64,000 bases of DNA from Flavobacterium sp. LC2016-23. GTDB taxonomy: Bacteria > Bacteroidota > Bacteroidia > Flavobacteriales > Flavobacteriaceae. The stretch spans positions 1 to 64,000 of the forward strand of contig NZ_WKKE01000012.1 of the NCBI RefSeq assembly GCF_009674775.1. Direction: 5' to 3'. The notes below the pieces were generated by a model, which saw nothing but the letters and a program-made list of their open reading frames with translations, ran no database searches and was not told the DNA's origin. How positions within the stretch are numbered: position 1 is the first letter of the stretch; every line of letters begins with the position of its first letter. A program made the translations under genes and the position numbers. Of this stretch, positions 27,159 to 35,670 are shown piece after piece.

Positions 27159-27680
27159 CTACCACAATTCAGAAACCTCATTTTTAATGTATCCCAAAGC
27201 AGCATTACTTGGAGATTGTTTTTCTAATAAGTCATTCAGAATTACTTCACGCAATTTATCCGCACTTTCAACGCGTTCGCTCATTGCAGCTTTACGAATA
27301 ATTTGTATTGTGGAGTTTTTAGCTGTTGTGATAATAGTCCAGCATTCGTCAGACATATAAATCTGCTGGGTCAGATTGTGTTCGAATTCCTGTTCAATCT
27401 GATCGATTACAAAATTTTCATAATCATGTTTTTCAGTAGAAATAGGCGCAATTCTGATTAATAGTTTCGTTAAGTTGATGCGCTCCAAATACAAAGTCAT
27501 GCGTTCGTAGGCCTGTAAACGAATTGGCAGCGATTCGCTGTGGGCTTGTTTGTTTAATAAAAAAGCACGTTTTCTGTCGTTGTTTTTAATATGTAATTCA
27601 AAAAAACTGTAGGCCACAAATCCCGTAACAATGGCGGGTAAAGTATAACTTGCTAATTCTATAATTCTTGTAAAATCCAT
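27159..27680 (-). CDS. Membrane-anchored protein of unknown function
   Basis: 173 residues. One N-terminal membrane segment (ELASYTLPAIVTGFVAYSFF) is followed by a cytosolic helical region. It includes RKRAFLLNKQAHSESLPIRL and a helix-rich middle ending in MSERVESADKLREVILNDLL. I recognise the pattern as a conserved Bacteroidota hypothetical but cannot name a function. Monocistronic, with its own terminator and a divergent TSUP gene. Confidence 0.72.
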   Translation of the reverse strand: MDFTRIIELASYTLPAIVTGFVAYSFFELHIKNNDRKRAFLLNKQAHSESLPIRLQAYERMTLYLERINLTKLLIRIAPISTEKHDYENFVIDQIEQEFEHNLTQQIYMSDECWTIITTAKNSTIQIIRKAAMSERVESADKLREVILNDLLEKQSPSNAALGYIKNEVSELW

Positions 27681-27736
27681 TTGAGTAATTTTTTAGCAAA
27701 AATATACTTTTTGAGGAGAAATCCACTTTAAAATTA

Positions 27737-27767
27737 TTGTAATAAACAAAATGGAATTCTACTTTTG
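27737..27767 (+). promoter_or_regulatory. Bacteroidota-type promoter for TSUP gene
   Basis: TTG at 27737-27739 and TACTTTTG at 27760-27767 (TAnnTTTG) are separated by 20 bp, matching the -33/-7 arrangement. The gene starts 37 bp further on. Confidence 0.5.
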
Positions 27768-27803
27768 TGCACAATTCTTTAAACCTACTGATAAACAACA
27801 GAA

Positions 27804-28571
27804 ATGGAATCATACATCATTATTTTACTTTGCTTAGCTGCTTTTGCTGCAGGATTTATTGATGCCATTGTTGGAGGCGGAGGATTGATTCAAACCCCAA
27901 TGGGATTGATCTTATTGCCTAATTTACCGGTTTCTACGGTTATCGGGACTTTAAAATTACCGGCTTTCAGCGGTACGGCATTTGCAGCTTTTCAATACCT
28001 GAAAAAAGTAGTAATTCAGTGGAAATTATTGTTAATCATGATGTTTCTGGCAGTTCCTTCAGCCTTTTTGGGTTCTGCGATACTGACCTATGTAAGTAAT
28101 GATTTTATGAAACCGCTCCTGCTGGTAGTTTTGTCACTTTTGTTGATTTACACTTATGCGAAGAAAAATTTCGGGCAGCATGTGGCTAAAGAACATTCCG
28201 ATAAGACACAAATTTTATATGCGGTTGTAATTAGCATAATTGTTGGTTTTTACGACGGATTTATTGGTCCCGGAACGGGAAGTTTTTTGGTAGTGGCTTT
28301 CATAGCCTTAATGGGTTTTGATTTTCTGCACGCTTCCGCGAATGCTAAAATGGTCAATCTGGCAACGAATTTCGGTTCGATTTGTTTGTTTATTTCCAAA
28401 GGGAAAATAATCTGGGCAATCGCATTGCCAATGGCGGCAAGTAACGCATTGGGAGGCTGGATGGGCGCTAAATTGGCCATTAATAAAGGAAACGGCTTTA
28501 TCAGAATTTTCTTTTTGGTGGTAGTAATCGGTACTTTGATCCGCTTTGCGTACGATGTTTTTTATAAGTAA
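27804..28571 (+). CDS. TSUP family transporter (TauE/SafE)
   Basis: 255 residues with about eight membrane segments in two halves. The repeated signature is visible in AFAAGFIDAIVGGGGLIQTP and in SIIVGFYDGFIGPGTGSF. TauE/SafE proteins move sulfonates, sulfite or other organic anions; the substrate cannot be told. Inner membrane. The gene is alone, with a good TAnnTTTG promoter. No sulfur-metabolism gene is nearby to guide assignment. Confidence 0.9.
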   Translation: MESYIIILLCLAAFAAGFIDAIVGGGGLIQTPMGLILLPNLPVSTVIGTLKLPAFSGTAFAAFQYLKKVVIQWKLLLIMMFLAVPSAFLGSAILTYVSNDFMKPLLLVVLSLLLIYTYAKKNFGQHVAKEHSDKTQILYAVVISIIVGFYDGFIGPGTGSFLVVAFIALMGFDFLHASANAKMVNLATNFGSICLFISKGKIIWAIALPMAASNALGGWMGAKLAINKGNGFIRIFFLVVVIGTLIRFAYDVFYK

Positions 28572-28694
28572 TCTGACGGTATATCGGGTTGCCCGACAGG
28601 CTGCATTTTTCAAATTATACCAATCTTAAAAGCAGACTGTCTTCGTATCTTCATCATAGCCACTTAGTCACTTTCTTTTTCCATCTTTAATTCT

Positions 28695-28702
28695 TATTTT
28701 TG
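28695..28702 (+). promoter_or_regulatory. Candidate -7 box for uvrD-like gene
   Basis: TATTTTTG fits TAnnTTTG, 19 bp before the ATG at 28722. No clear -33 element. Confidence 0.4.
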
Positions 28703-28721
28703 CATAAACAGAAAAAAATTC

Positions 28722-31058
28722 ATGCATAAATATATTGACCAGCTAAACGAAGCGCAAAGAGAACCCGTTCTGCAAAAAGACGGGCCAATGATTATTATTG
28801 CTGGTGCAGGTTCGGGAAAAACACGTGTTTTAACCATTCGAATTGCCTATTTGATGCATCAGGGTATTGACGCTTTTAATATTTTGTCACTTACTTTTAC
28901 GAACAAGGCAGCTCGTGAAATGAAGCACAGAATCTCTGATATTGTGGGACCGACCGAAGCAAAAAATCTTTGGATGGGAACATTTCACTCGATTTTTGCC
29001 CGTATCCTTCGTTCAGAATCAGAACATTTGGGATACCCTTCCAATTTTACCATTTATGATTCACAGGATTCGCAGAGACTGATTTCTTCTATTATAAAAG
29101 AAATGCAACTGGATCGTGATGTCTACAAACCTAAGCAGGTTTTAGGCCGAATTTCAAGTTATAAAAACAGCTTAATTACGGTAAAAGCCTATTTCAACAA
29201 TCCGGAATTGCAGGAAGCCGATGCTATGGCTAAAAAGCCAAGGTTAGGAGAAATCTACCAACAGTACGTAGACCGGTGTTTCAAGGCCGGAGCAATGGAT
29301 TTTGATGATTTATTATTGAAAACCAATGAATTATTAACCCGTTTTCCTGAAGTTTTATCCAAATACCAAAACCGTTTCCGCTATATTCTGGTGGATGAGT
29401 ACCAGGATACGAATCACTCTCAGTATTTGATTGTTAGGGCATTATCCGATAAATTTCAGAATATTTGTGTGGTAGGAGATGATGCGCAGAGTATTTATGC
29501 TTTCCGTGGTGCGAATATCAATAATATTTTGAATTTCCAGAAAGATTATGAAGGCGTAAAAACCTTTCGACTGGAACAAAATTACCGCTCAACGCGAAAT
29601 ATTGTAGAAGCTGCAAATACGATTATCGATCACAATAAAACTAAGCTGGATAAGATCGTTTGGACAGCCAATGATTTTGGTCCAAAAATAAAAATTCACC
29701 GAAGTCTAACTGATGCCGAAGAAGGTCGTTTTGTAGCCAGTACCATCTTCGAACAAAAGATGCAAAATCAACTGCACAACGGGTCTTTTGCTATTTTGTA
29801 CCGTACCAATGCGCAATCGCGTGCCATGGAAGATGCGCTGAGAAAACGTGATATTCCCTATCGAATTTATGGAGGTTTATCCTTCTATCAACGTAAAGAA
29901 ATTAAGGATGTGCTTTGTTATCTGCGCCTCGTGATTAATCCGAAAGACGAAGAAGCCCTGATTCGTGTAATCAACTATCCGGCACGTGGAATTGGGGATA
30001 CAACCGTTGAAAAACTAACTATTGCCGCCAATCATTACAAAAGATCGATCTGGGAAGTAATGGTCAATATTGATAAAATTGACCTGAAACTGAATTCCGG
30101 AACAAAACAAAAGCTAAACGATTTCGTAACCATGATCCAGAGTTTTCAGGTAATTGATCAGAATCAGGATGCTTTTTATATTACTGATTATGTAGCGAAA
30201 AAAACCGGTTTAGTTCAGGAACTTAAAAAAGATGCTACTCCCGAAGGAATGGCTAAAATTCAGAATATTGAAGAACTTTTAAACGGTATAAAAGATTTTA
30301 CGGAAGGTCAGAAAGAAATTGATGGTGCCAGAGGAGCTTTGTCTGAATTTATGGAAGACGTAGCGCTGGCAACAGATTTAGATAAAGATACTACCGATGA
30401 AGATCGTGTCGCTTTAATGACCATTCACCTGGCAAAAGGACTTGAATTTCCCCACGTTTTTGTGGTCGGAATGGAAGAGGATCTGTTTCCGAGTGCCATG
30501 AGTATGAGTACAAGAAGTGAACTGGAAGAAGAAAGACGTTTGTTTTATGTAGCACTGACCCGTGCAGAACATCAGGCCTATTTGACTTATGCACAATCAC
30601 GATACCGCTGGGGAAAACTAACCGACAGCGAACCATCACGATTTATTGAAGAAATTGATCCGCAATATTTAGAATATTTAACACCGGCAGAAAGCAATTA
30701 CCGCTATAAGCCTATGATTGACAGCGATATTTTTGGAGATATTGACAAATCGAAACTGCGATTGGCAAAACCGGTAGGAGGAACTCCGCCGAAATATATA
30801 ACAGACAATGAACCGAAACCGGATTTGAATATCCGAAAATTAAAACCAGTTGCCGGTACCAACCCAAATTCCGGTGCTCCCAATTTATTTGACAATAAGC
30901 TGACTGTCGGTAATATAGTGATGCACGAGCGTTTTGGAAAAGGAGAAGTGATTAATCTGGAAGGCGTAGGACCGGATAAAAAAGCAGAGATTAAATTTGA
31001 AGTTGGAGGAATCAAAAAACTTTTGCTGCGATTTGCCAAACTGGATGTTGTTGGATAA
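28722..31058 (+). CDS. UvrD/PcrA-type DNA helicase
   Basis: 778 residues, a superfamily 1A 3'-5' helicase for repair and removal of RecA or RNA polymerase from DNA. Motifs are Q-motif LNEAQREPV, Walker A GAGSGKT, DEYQDTN (motif II), GDDAQSIYAFRGA (III), EQNYRST (IV), TIHLAKGLEF (V) and FYVALTRAEH (VI). The C-terminal linker and Tudor-like end (VGNIVMHERFGKGEVINLEG) fit PcrA/UvrD. Start at MHKYIDQLNEAQ. Single gene with a weak TAnnTTTG box. The symbol could be uvrD or pcrA, so none is given. Confidence 0.95.
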   Translation: MHKYIDQLNEAQREPVLQKDGPMIIIAGAGSGKTRVLTIRIAYLMHQGIDAFNILSLTFTNKAAREMKHRISDIVGPTEAKNLWMGTFHSIFARILRSESEHLGYPSNFTIYDSQDSQRLISSIIKEMQLDRDVYKPKQVLGRISSYKNSLITVKAYFNNPELQEADAMAKKPRLGEIYQQYVDRCFKAGAMDFDDLLLKTNELLTRFPEVLSKYQNRFRYILVDEYQDTNHSQYLIVRALSDKFQNICVVGDDAQSIYAFRGANINNILNFQKDYEGVKTFRLEQNYRSTRNIVEAANTIIDHNKTKLDKIVWTANDFGPKIKIHRSLTDAEEGRFVASTIFEQKMQNQLHNGSFAILYRTNAQSRAMEDALRKRDIPYRIYGGLSFYQRKEIKDVLCYLRLVINPKDEEALIRVINYPARGIGDTTVEKLTIAANHYKRSIWEVMVNIDKIDLKLNSGTKQKLNDFVTMIQSFQVIDQNQDAFYITDYVAKKTGLVQELKKDATPEGMAKIQNIEELLNGIKDFTEGQKEIDGARGALSEFMEDVALATDLDKDTTDEDRVALMTIHLAKGLEFPHVFVVGMEEDLFPSAMSMSTRSELEEERRLFYVALTRAEHQAYLTYAQSRYRWGKLTDSEPSRFIEEIDPQYLEYLTPAESNYRYKPMIDSDIFGDIDKSKLRLAKPVGGTPPKYITDNEPKPDLNIRKLKPVAGTNPNSGAPNLFDNKLTVGNIVMHERFGKGEVINLEGVGPDKKAEIKFEVGGIKKLLLRFAKLDVVG

Positions 31059-31145
31059 ATAATGTTTTAAGTTTCAGTTTTCAGGTTGTTTTTGACTACC
31101 TTCAAACATGAAACCTGAGACAAATTAAACTTTTAAACAAAAAAA

Positions 31146-31766
31146 ATGGCAGAATTTATAAAAATATATCCCGATAAACCCAGTGAAGCTGCAATTGCCA
31201 AAGTTGTAAAAGTGCTTCAGAACGGTGGTTTAGTAATTTACCCGACAGATACCGTTTACGGTTTAGGTTGTGATATTACAAATTCAAGAGCTTTGGAAAA
31301 AATTGCAAAAATTAAGGGTGTAAAACTGGAAAAAGCAAACTTCTCGTTTATTTGCCACGATTTAAGCAATTTATCAGATTATGTGCGTCAGATTGATACA
31401 GCTACTTTTAAGATTCTAAAAAGAGCTTTACCCGGGCCGTATACTTTTATTTTACCGGGAAATAATAATCTCCCAAAAGAGTTCAAAAAGAAAACAACAG
31501 TTGGTATCCGTGTTCCCGATAATAATATTATTCTGGAAATTGTTAGGCAATTAGGAAATCCTGTTGTGTCTACTTCCATCCGGGATGAAGATGATGTAAT
31601 TGAATATACTACTGATCCGGAATTGATTTTTGAAAAATGGCAAAACCTTGTAGATTTGGTTATTGATGGTGGTTACGGAGATAATGTAGGTTCGACGATT
31701 ATCGATTTATCAGAACATGAACCGGTAATTGTAAGGGAAGGAAAAGGCGACATAGGAATTTTGTAA
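31146..31766 (+). CDS. YrdC/Sua5-type L-threonylcarbamoyladenylate synthase
   Basis: 206 residues. Signatures are GGLVIYPTDTVYGLGCD, PGPYTFILPG, VGIRVPDN and the end STIIDLSEHEPVIVREGKG. The family makes threonylcarbamoyl-AMP from threonine, bicarbonate and ATP for the t6A37 modification of tRNAs. The short single-domain form with KANFSFICHDLSNLSDYV resembles the YciO branch, whose role is less sure. TsaE, acting in the same pathway, is encoded at 44214-44621. The ATG is preceded by an A-rich leader. Confidence 0.85.
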   Translation: MAEFIKIYPDKPSEAAIAKVVKVLQNGGLVIYPTDTVYGLGCDITNSRALEKIAKIKGVKLEKANFSFICHDLSNLSDYVRQIDTATFKILKRALPGPYTFILPGNNNLPKEFKKKTTVGIRVPDNNIILEIVRQLGNPVVSTSIRDEDDVIEYTTDPELIFEKWQNLVDLVIDGGYGDNVGSTIIDLSEHEPVIVREGKGDIGIL

Positions 31767-31900
31767 AAAAAAACTGAAATTGTGTAATAATAAAAAAATA
31801 ATACTTAACTTTAATATCAGTTAAAATTTAGTTAGTTAATTGAAAATAATGCTATTCTTGATTTATATTTAATTGGTTATTAAAAAAGTTAAGAATACAT

Positions 31901-31926
31901 AAAAGCAGGTCTAATGACCTGCTTTT
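31901..31926. terminator. Bidirectional terminator between yrdC-type and ompA-type genes
   Basis: AAAAGCAGGTC pairs with GACCTGCTTTT across a 4-nt loop (TAAT), with T and A flanks on both sides. It serves the two converging genes. Confidence 0.7.
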
Positions 31927-31957
31927 TCTGTTTTTATAATAAAGAAAACGGTATTTT

Positions 31958-32791
31958 TTATTTCGCCTGTTTTTTCATTTCTTTTTCGATCATATCATAG
32001 AACTGATCGATTTTTGGCATAACAACAATACGTGTTCTTCTGTTACGTGATTTGTTTTCAGGAGAATCATTTGCTACTAAAGGTACATATGAACTTCTAC
32101 CGGCAGCAATTAATTTTGCAGGATTAACACCTAAATCATTTGTTAAGACACGAACGATTGAAGTGGAACGTTTAACACTTAAATCCCAGTTGTCTAACAA
32201 AACACCATTACTTTTGTAGGGTACATCATCGGTGTGACCTTCAACCATACATTCGAAATCCGGTTTGTCGTTTACTACCTTAGCTACTTTTGCTAAAACT
32301 GATTTTGCTTTATCACTTACGTCGTAACTACCACTTTTGAATAGTAATTTGTCAGCAATAGAAATAAAAACCACTCCTTTTTCTACGTTGATTTCTATAT
32401 CCGGGTCGTTGATTCCAACTGCTCCTTTTAAACTTGTTACTAAAGCTAACGTTACACTGTCTTTTTTAGTTAAAGCGTCTTGTAATCTCGATATTTTTAA
32501 ATCTTTTTCTTTTAAACTTTCTAAAGATTTTTCAAGATTTTCAGCACCTTTTGTAGTCAGTACAGTTAAGTCTTTTGAACTGTTTATTAAATCCTGATTA
32601 TGTTGTTTATAACTTTCTGCCGTAGCCGCCAATCCTGCTTTTTCTTCTAAACATGAATTAAGTTTTACAGTACAAGAATTTAATAAGTCCTGAATCTCTT
32701 TGTTTTTAGCTTCCAAGGCTGCATATTCCTTTTTAGAAACGCACGATGTTAAAGCCATTAATACTGATAGTGCAATTACTATTTTTCTCAT
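31958..32791 (-). CDS. OmpA-family peptidoglycan-binding lipoprotein
   Basis: 277 residues. Lipoprotein signal with lipobox LTSC (acylated C17), then a Lys/Glu-rich coiled coil (about 25-110), then an OmpA C-terminal domain (about 135-265). The latter contains VEGHTDDVPYK, NWDLSVKRSTSIVRVL and NRRTRIVV, which bind diaminopimelate of peptidoglycan. It likely tethers the outer membrane to the wall. The gene follows the glycosyltransferase by 32 bp, so they may be cotranscribed. Confidence 0.92.
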   Translation of the reverse strand: MRKIVIALSVLMALTSCVSKKEYAALEAKNKEIQDLLNSCTVKLNSCLEEKAGLAATAESYKQHNQDLINSSKDLTVLTTKGAENLEKSLESLKEKDLKISRLQDALTKKDSVTLALVTSLKGAVGINDPDIEINVEKGVVFISIADKLLFKSGSYDVSDKAKSVLAKVAKVVNDKPDFECMVEGHTDDVPYKSNGVLLDNWDLSVKRSTSIVRVLTNDLGVNPAKLIAAGRSSYVPLVANDSPENKSRNRRTRIVVMPKIDQFYDMIEKEMKKQAK

Positions 32792-32823
32792 AATTTTAAT
32801 TTAATTAAACGTTGATTACAAAT

Positions 32824-33843
32824 TTAGTTTTTAATATTTTTAATTCTGTTAAAGATTTCTTTAAATACTGTCAATTTCTCTACGTAATACAAGTAAACGA
32901 TACTTTTTACGCTATAGTATTGTTGCATCTGAAAATCTTTTCTTTTTCTTGTGTACTTTAAAGATATGCAATAAAACGAAAGATGTGCTTTCAAAATGGC
33001 AAAAGTATGTTTGATTTTTCCCTGTGTAAGAAAGCGTACAGCCGCAATTCCATCCAGAATCATTCGGGTGAAAATCACAAAGAAAAGCCCTTTTTTGGGT
33101 AGATTTTTGACAAGCATTAATAGCGAATTCCTGAAATTTAAATAGGTCTTTTTCGGATTTCCCTGCTGTAAAGTGGCTCCGCCAACATGATAAACAGTAG
33201 ATTGGGAATTGTACTTAATAATGTATCCTTCGTTCAGGGCACGCCAGCACAAATCGATTTCTTCCTGATGGGCAAAAAAGGTTTCGTCAAACCCGCCTAA
33301 TTCGTGATAGACCTGTTTTCGTATAAAAAAGCAGGCTCCGGAAGCCCATGATAGTTCGCAATTATCATCATATTGGCCCTGATCTTTTTCGATGGTTTCA
33401 AAAATACGGCCACGACAGTAGGGATAGCCATATTTATCTATGAAGCCACCAGCGGCGCCGGCATATTCAAAATATTCTTTATTTTTAAAGTCAAGAATTT
33501 TGGGTTGTATAATAGCTGTCTGATTTTCAATCTCAAAAGTCTCAATAATAGGTTTCAGCCAATTTTCAGTTACTTCAATATCAGAATTGACCAAAGCATA
33601 TATTTCAGCATCAACATGTTGTAAAGCATCATTATAACCTTTTGCAAAGCCATGATTACCGCTATTTTGTATAATTTTAATACTTGGGAATTTTTCTTTG
33701 ACAAAATTTACAGAATCGTCAGTTGACGCATTATCTGCAACATATATAGTGGCTCCTGCTGAAAATCGAACTACAGATGGTAAAAATTGTTCTAACAATT
33801 TTACCCCGTTCCAATTTAAAATGACAACTGCTATTTTATCCAA
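32824..33843 (-). CDS. Glycosyltransferase family 2
   Basis: 339 residues. The GT-A fold starts at the N-terminus (IAVVILNWNGVKLLEQFLPS). NASTDDSV and the DXD-like VNSDIEV give the nucleotide-sugar site, and GGFDETFFAHQEEIDLCWRA carries the catalytic ED-type motif of rhamnosyl/galactosyl-transferase-like GT2 enzymes. The C-terminal basic helices may sit on the inner membrane. The sugar acceptor is unknown; cell-surface polysaccharide is the likely target. It lies between the HsdR-N-like gene (20 bp) and the OmpA lipoprotein gene. Confidence 0.9.
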   Translation of the reverse strand: MDKIAVVILNWNGVKLLEQFLPSVVRFSAGATIYVADNASTDDSVNFVKEKFPSIKIIQNSGNHGFAKGYNDALQHVDAEIYALVNSDIEVTENWLKPIIETFEIENQTAIIQPKILDFKNKEYFEYAGAAGGFIDKYGYPYCRGRIFETIEKDQGQYDDNCELSWASGACFFIRKQVYHELGGFDETFFAHQEEIDLCWRALNEGYIIKYNSQSTVYHVGGATLQQGNPKKTYLNFRNSLLMLVKNLPKKGLFFVIFTRMILDGIAAVRFLTQGKIKHTFAILKAHLSFYCISLKYTRKRKDFQMQQYYSVKSIVYLYYVEKLTVFKEIFNRIKNIKN

Positions 33844-33863
33844 AAGTATTTTTTTATAATTTT

Positions 33864-34313
33864 TTAAATCTGCTTGTAATCGGGTAGCGATTGTAAAAAC
33901 TGATATTTTTCGTTTTCAAAATCCATCTGACAATAAAAATGATTCAGACCGTTGGTAACGTTCAAAAACCGTGCCTTCATTGTCATATTATAACGTGCAA
34001 TCTGATCAAAAGTGGCCTGCGAAATTTTTACTTCAGGAGCTTTGCACTCTACTAATATATGTATAGAACCGTCAGAATTAAACACAACAACATCATAACG
34101 TTTTCTCAATCCGTTGACTGTGAGAACTTTTTCTACATTGATGAGCGACTTCGGGTATTTTTTTTCATTCATTAAAAAATGAACAACATGCTGGCGAACC
34201 CATTCTTCCGGGGTAAGAATGATAAATTTTTTCCTGATTTCATCAAAAATAGACACTTTATTTTCGCTATTTTTGAATCGGAAAGTATAAGTAGGGAAAT
34301 TTAATCTTAGCAT
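33864..34313 (-). CDS. HsdR N-terminal-domain protein (stand-alone nuclease-like)
   Basis: 149 residues from ATG 34313 (MLRLNFPTYTF); an upstream ATG at 34340 would add nine residues reaching into the repeat locus. The fold fits the type I restriction HsdR N-terminal domain. It has KRYDVVVFNSDGSIHILVECKA, visible as YDVVVF followed by LVECKAPE, the PD-(D/E)xK-type catalytic core. No helicase part and no HsdM or HsdS gene are present, so this is not a type I R-M system. The divergent neighbour is holA. A role in DNA processing is possible; the function is unknown. Confidence 0.82.
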   Translation of the reverse strand: MLRLNFPTYTFRFKNSENKVSIFDEIRKKFIILTPEEWVRQHVVHFLMNEKKYPKSLINVEKVLTVNGLRKRYDVVVFNSDGSIHILVECKAPEVKISQATFDQIARYNMTMKARFLNVTNGLNHFYCQMDFENEKYQFLQSLPDYKQI

Positions 34314-34340
34314 AAAGCAAAAATATAAAAATGGTTTCAA

Positions 34341-34399
34341 GTTTTAGGTTTAAAGTTTCAAGTTATTGAAACAAGTACCTGAAACTTTAAACCTGAAAC
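34341..34399. repeat. Tandem-word inverted-repeat locus (14-bp word) in divergent promoter spacer
   Basis: Left arm 34341-34363 matches the reverse complement of 34377-34399 at 21 of 23 positions. Both arms show 14-bp periodicity (GGTTTCAAGTTTTA then GGTTTAAAGTTTCA; ACCTGAAACTTTAA then ACCTGAAAC). The right arm ends 9 bp before the holA start. Confidence 0.82.
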
Positions 34400-34408
34400 A
34401 AAATTTTA

Positions 34409-35413
34409 ATGGACGAAGTTGTAAAAATTGTTAATGATATAAAAGCCGGAAATATTAAACCAATTTATTTTTTAATGGGGGAAGAACCTTATTATATCGA
34501 TAAATTGTCGGAGTATATTGAGCAGAATGTACTTTCAGAAGAAGAAAAAGGGTTTAATCAGACCGTTTTGTACGGAAGAGATGTTTCTGTTGAGGATATC
34601 GTTTCTACAGCCAAGCGCTATCCTATGATGGCGGATCGCCAGGTTGTTATTGTTAAAGAAGCACAGGATTTGTCCAGGACGATTGACAAAATTGAGTCTT
34701 ACGTCAATAACCCAATGGAAACTACTGTTTTGGTTTTTTGTTACAAATATAAAACACTTGATAAACGCAAAAAAGTTACGAAACTACTTGCTCAGAATGG
34801 AGTGGTTTATGAGAGTAAAAAATTATACGAAAATCAGGTCGGCGACTGGATCAAGAGGGTACTCGCAGGAAAAAAATATACCATTGATCCCAAGGCTAAT
34901 GCGATGTTAGTAGAATTTTTAGGGACTGATTTAAGTAAAATTAATAATGAACTTGAAAAATTACAGATTATTTTGCCTCAGGGAACTGTAATTACACCCA
35001 GTCATATTGAAGAAAATATAGGTTTCAGTAAGGATTATAATGTTTTTGAACTTCGTAAAGCAATTGGAGAACGAAATGAGTTAAAAGCCTATAAAATTGC
35101 TGAAAATTTCGCACATAATCCTAAGGAATATCCACTGGTAATGACAACAGGATTGGTTTTTGGCTTTTTTATACAGCTTTTAAAATACCATGGACTAAAA
35201 GATAAGAACCCTAAGAATGTTGCTGCGGCAATTGGCGTAAATCCTTATTTTCTAAAAGAGTACGATTTGGCTATAAAGAACTATCCGATGCGAAAAGTGA
35301 GTCAGATTGTGGGTGCGCTGCGTGATATTGATGTAAAAAGTAAGGGAGTTGGAGCTAATGCTTTATCGCAATCGGACTTGTTAAAAGAAATGCTGTACAA
35401 AATATTTAATTAA
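34409..35413 (+). CDS. holA: DNA polymerase III subunit delta
   Basis: 334 residues. The N-terminus FLMGEEPYYIDKLSEYIE and the middle DWIKRVLAGKKYTIDPKANAMLVEFLGTDLSKINNELEKL (for example FLGTDLSKINNELEKL) match the HolA family. The C-terminal helical collar domain has NPYFLKEYDLAIKNYP. Delta opens the beta clamp in the clamp loader. ATG at 34409 lies 9 bp after the repeat arm. Stand-alone gene, followed 68 bp later by a small membrane protein gene. Confidence 0.94.
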   Translation: MDEVVKIVNDIKAGNIKPIYFLMGEEPYYIDKLSEYIEQNVLSEEEKGFNQTVLYGRDVSVEDIVSTAKRYPMMADRQVVIVKEAQDLSRTIDKIESYVNNPMETTVLVFCYKYKTLDKRKKVTKLLAQNGVVYESKKLYENQVGDWIKRVLAGKKYTIDPKANAMLVEFLGTDLSKINNELEKLQIILPQGTVITPSHIEENIGFSKDYNVFELRKAIGERNELKAYKIAENFAHNPKEYPLVMTTGLVFGFFIQLLKYHGLKDKNPKNVAAAIGVNPYFLKEYDLAIKNYPMRKVSQIVGALRDIDVKSKGVGANALSQSDLLKEMLYKIFN

Positions 35414-35481
35414 GCCATGAAAATTCACGATATTTGCCTTTCCGAAAAAAATAAACGACATTAAAAATTAATTAATCAATT

Positions 35482-35664
35482 ATGGGAATGAATAAAAATA
35501 CCGTTCTAGGATGGGCAACTTTTATAATGGTACTTATGGGATTATTACTTATAGGTCTTGGAGCTTTCAGGTACAGTGATGTATCCGGCTGGGGATTTGT
35601 AGCAGTAGGTGTGGGTTTTTTTGCTAATGCCTGGGTTTTTAATGCTTTGAAAGGGAGAGTTTAG
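35482..35664 (+). CDS. Small membrane protein, CAL67264-like
   Basis: 60 residues with two membrane segments (ATFIMVLMGLLLIGLGAFRY and GWGFVAVGVGFFANAWVFNAL). It resembles a small conserved Flavobacteriia family that I know as CAL67264 family membrane protein. Function unknown. It is followed directly by the inverted-repeat cassette; without the cassette it would sit just upstream of the ABC-F gene. Confidence 0.8.
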   Translation: MGMNKNTVLGWATFIMVLMGLLLIGLGAFRYSDVSGWGFVAVGVGFFANAWVFNALKGRV

Positions 35665-35670
35665 TTGGTA

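Noticed and set aside
33864-34313. Type I restriction-modification locus
   Set aside because: Only an HsdR N-terminal-like domain; no helicase part, HsdM or HsdS gene in the window.
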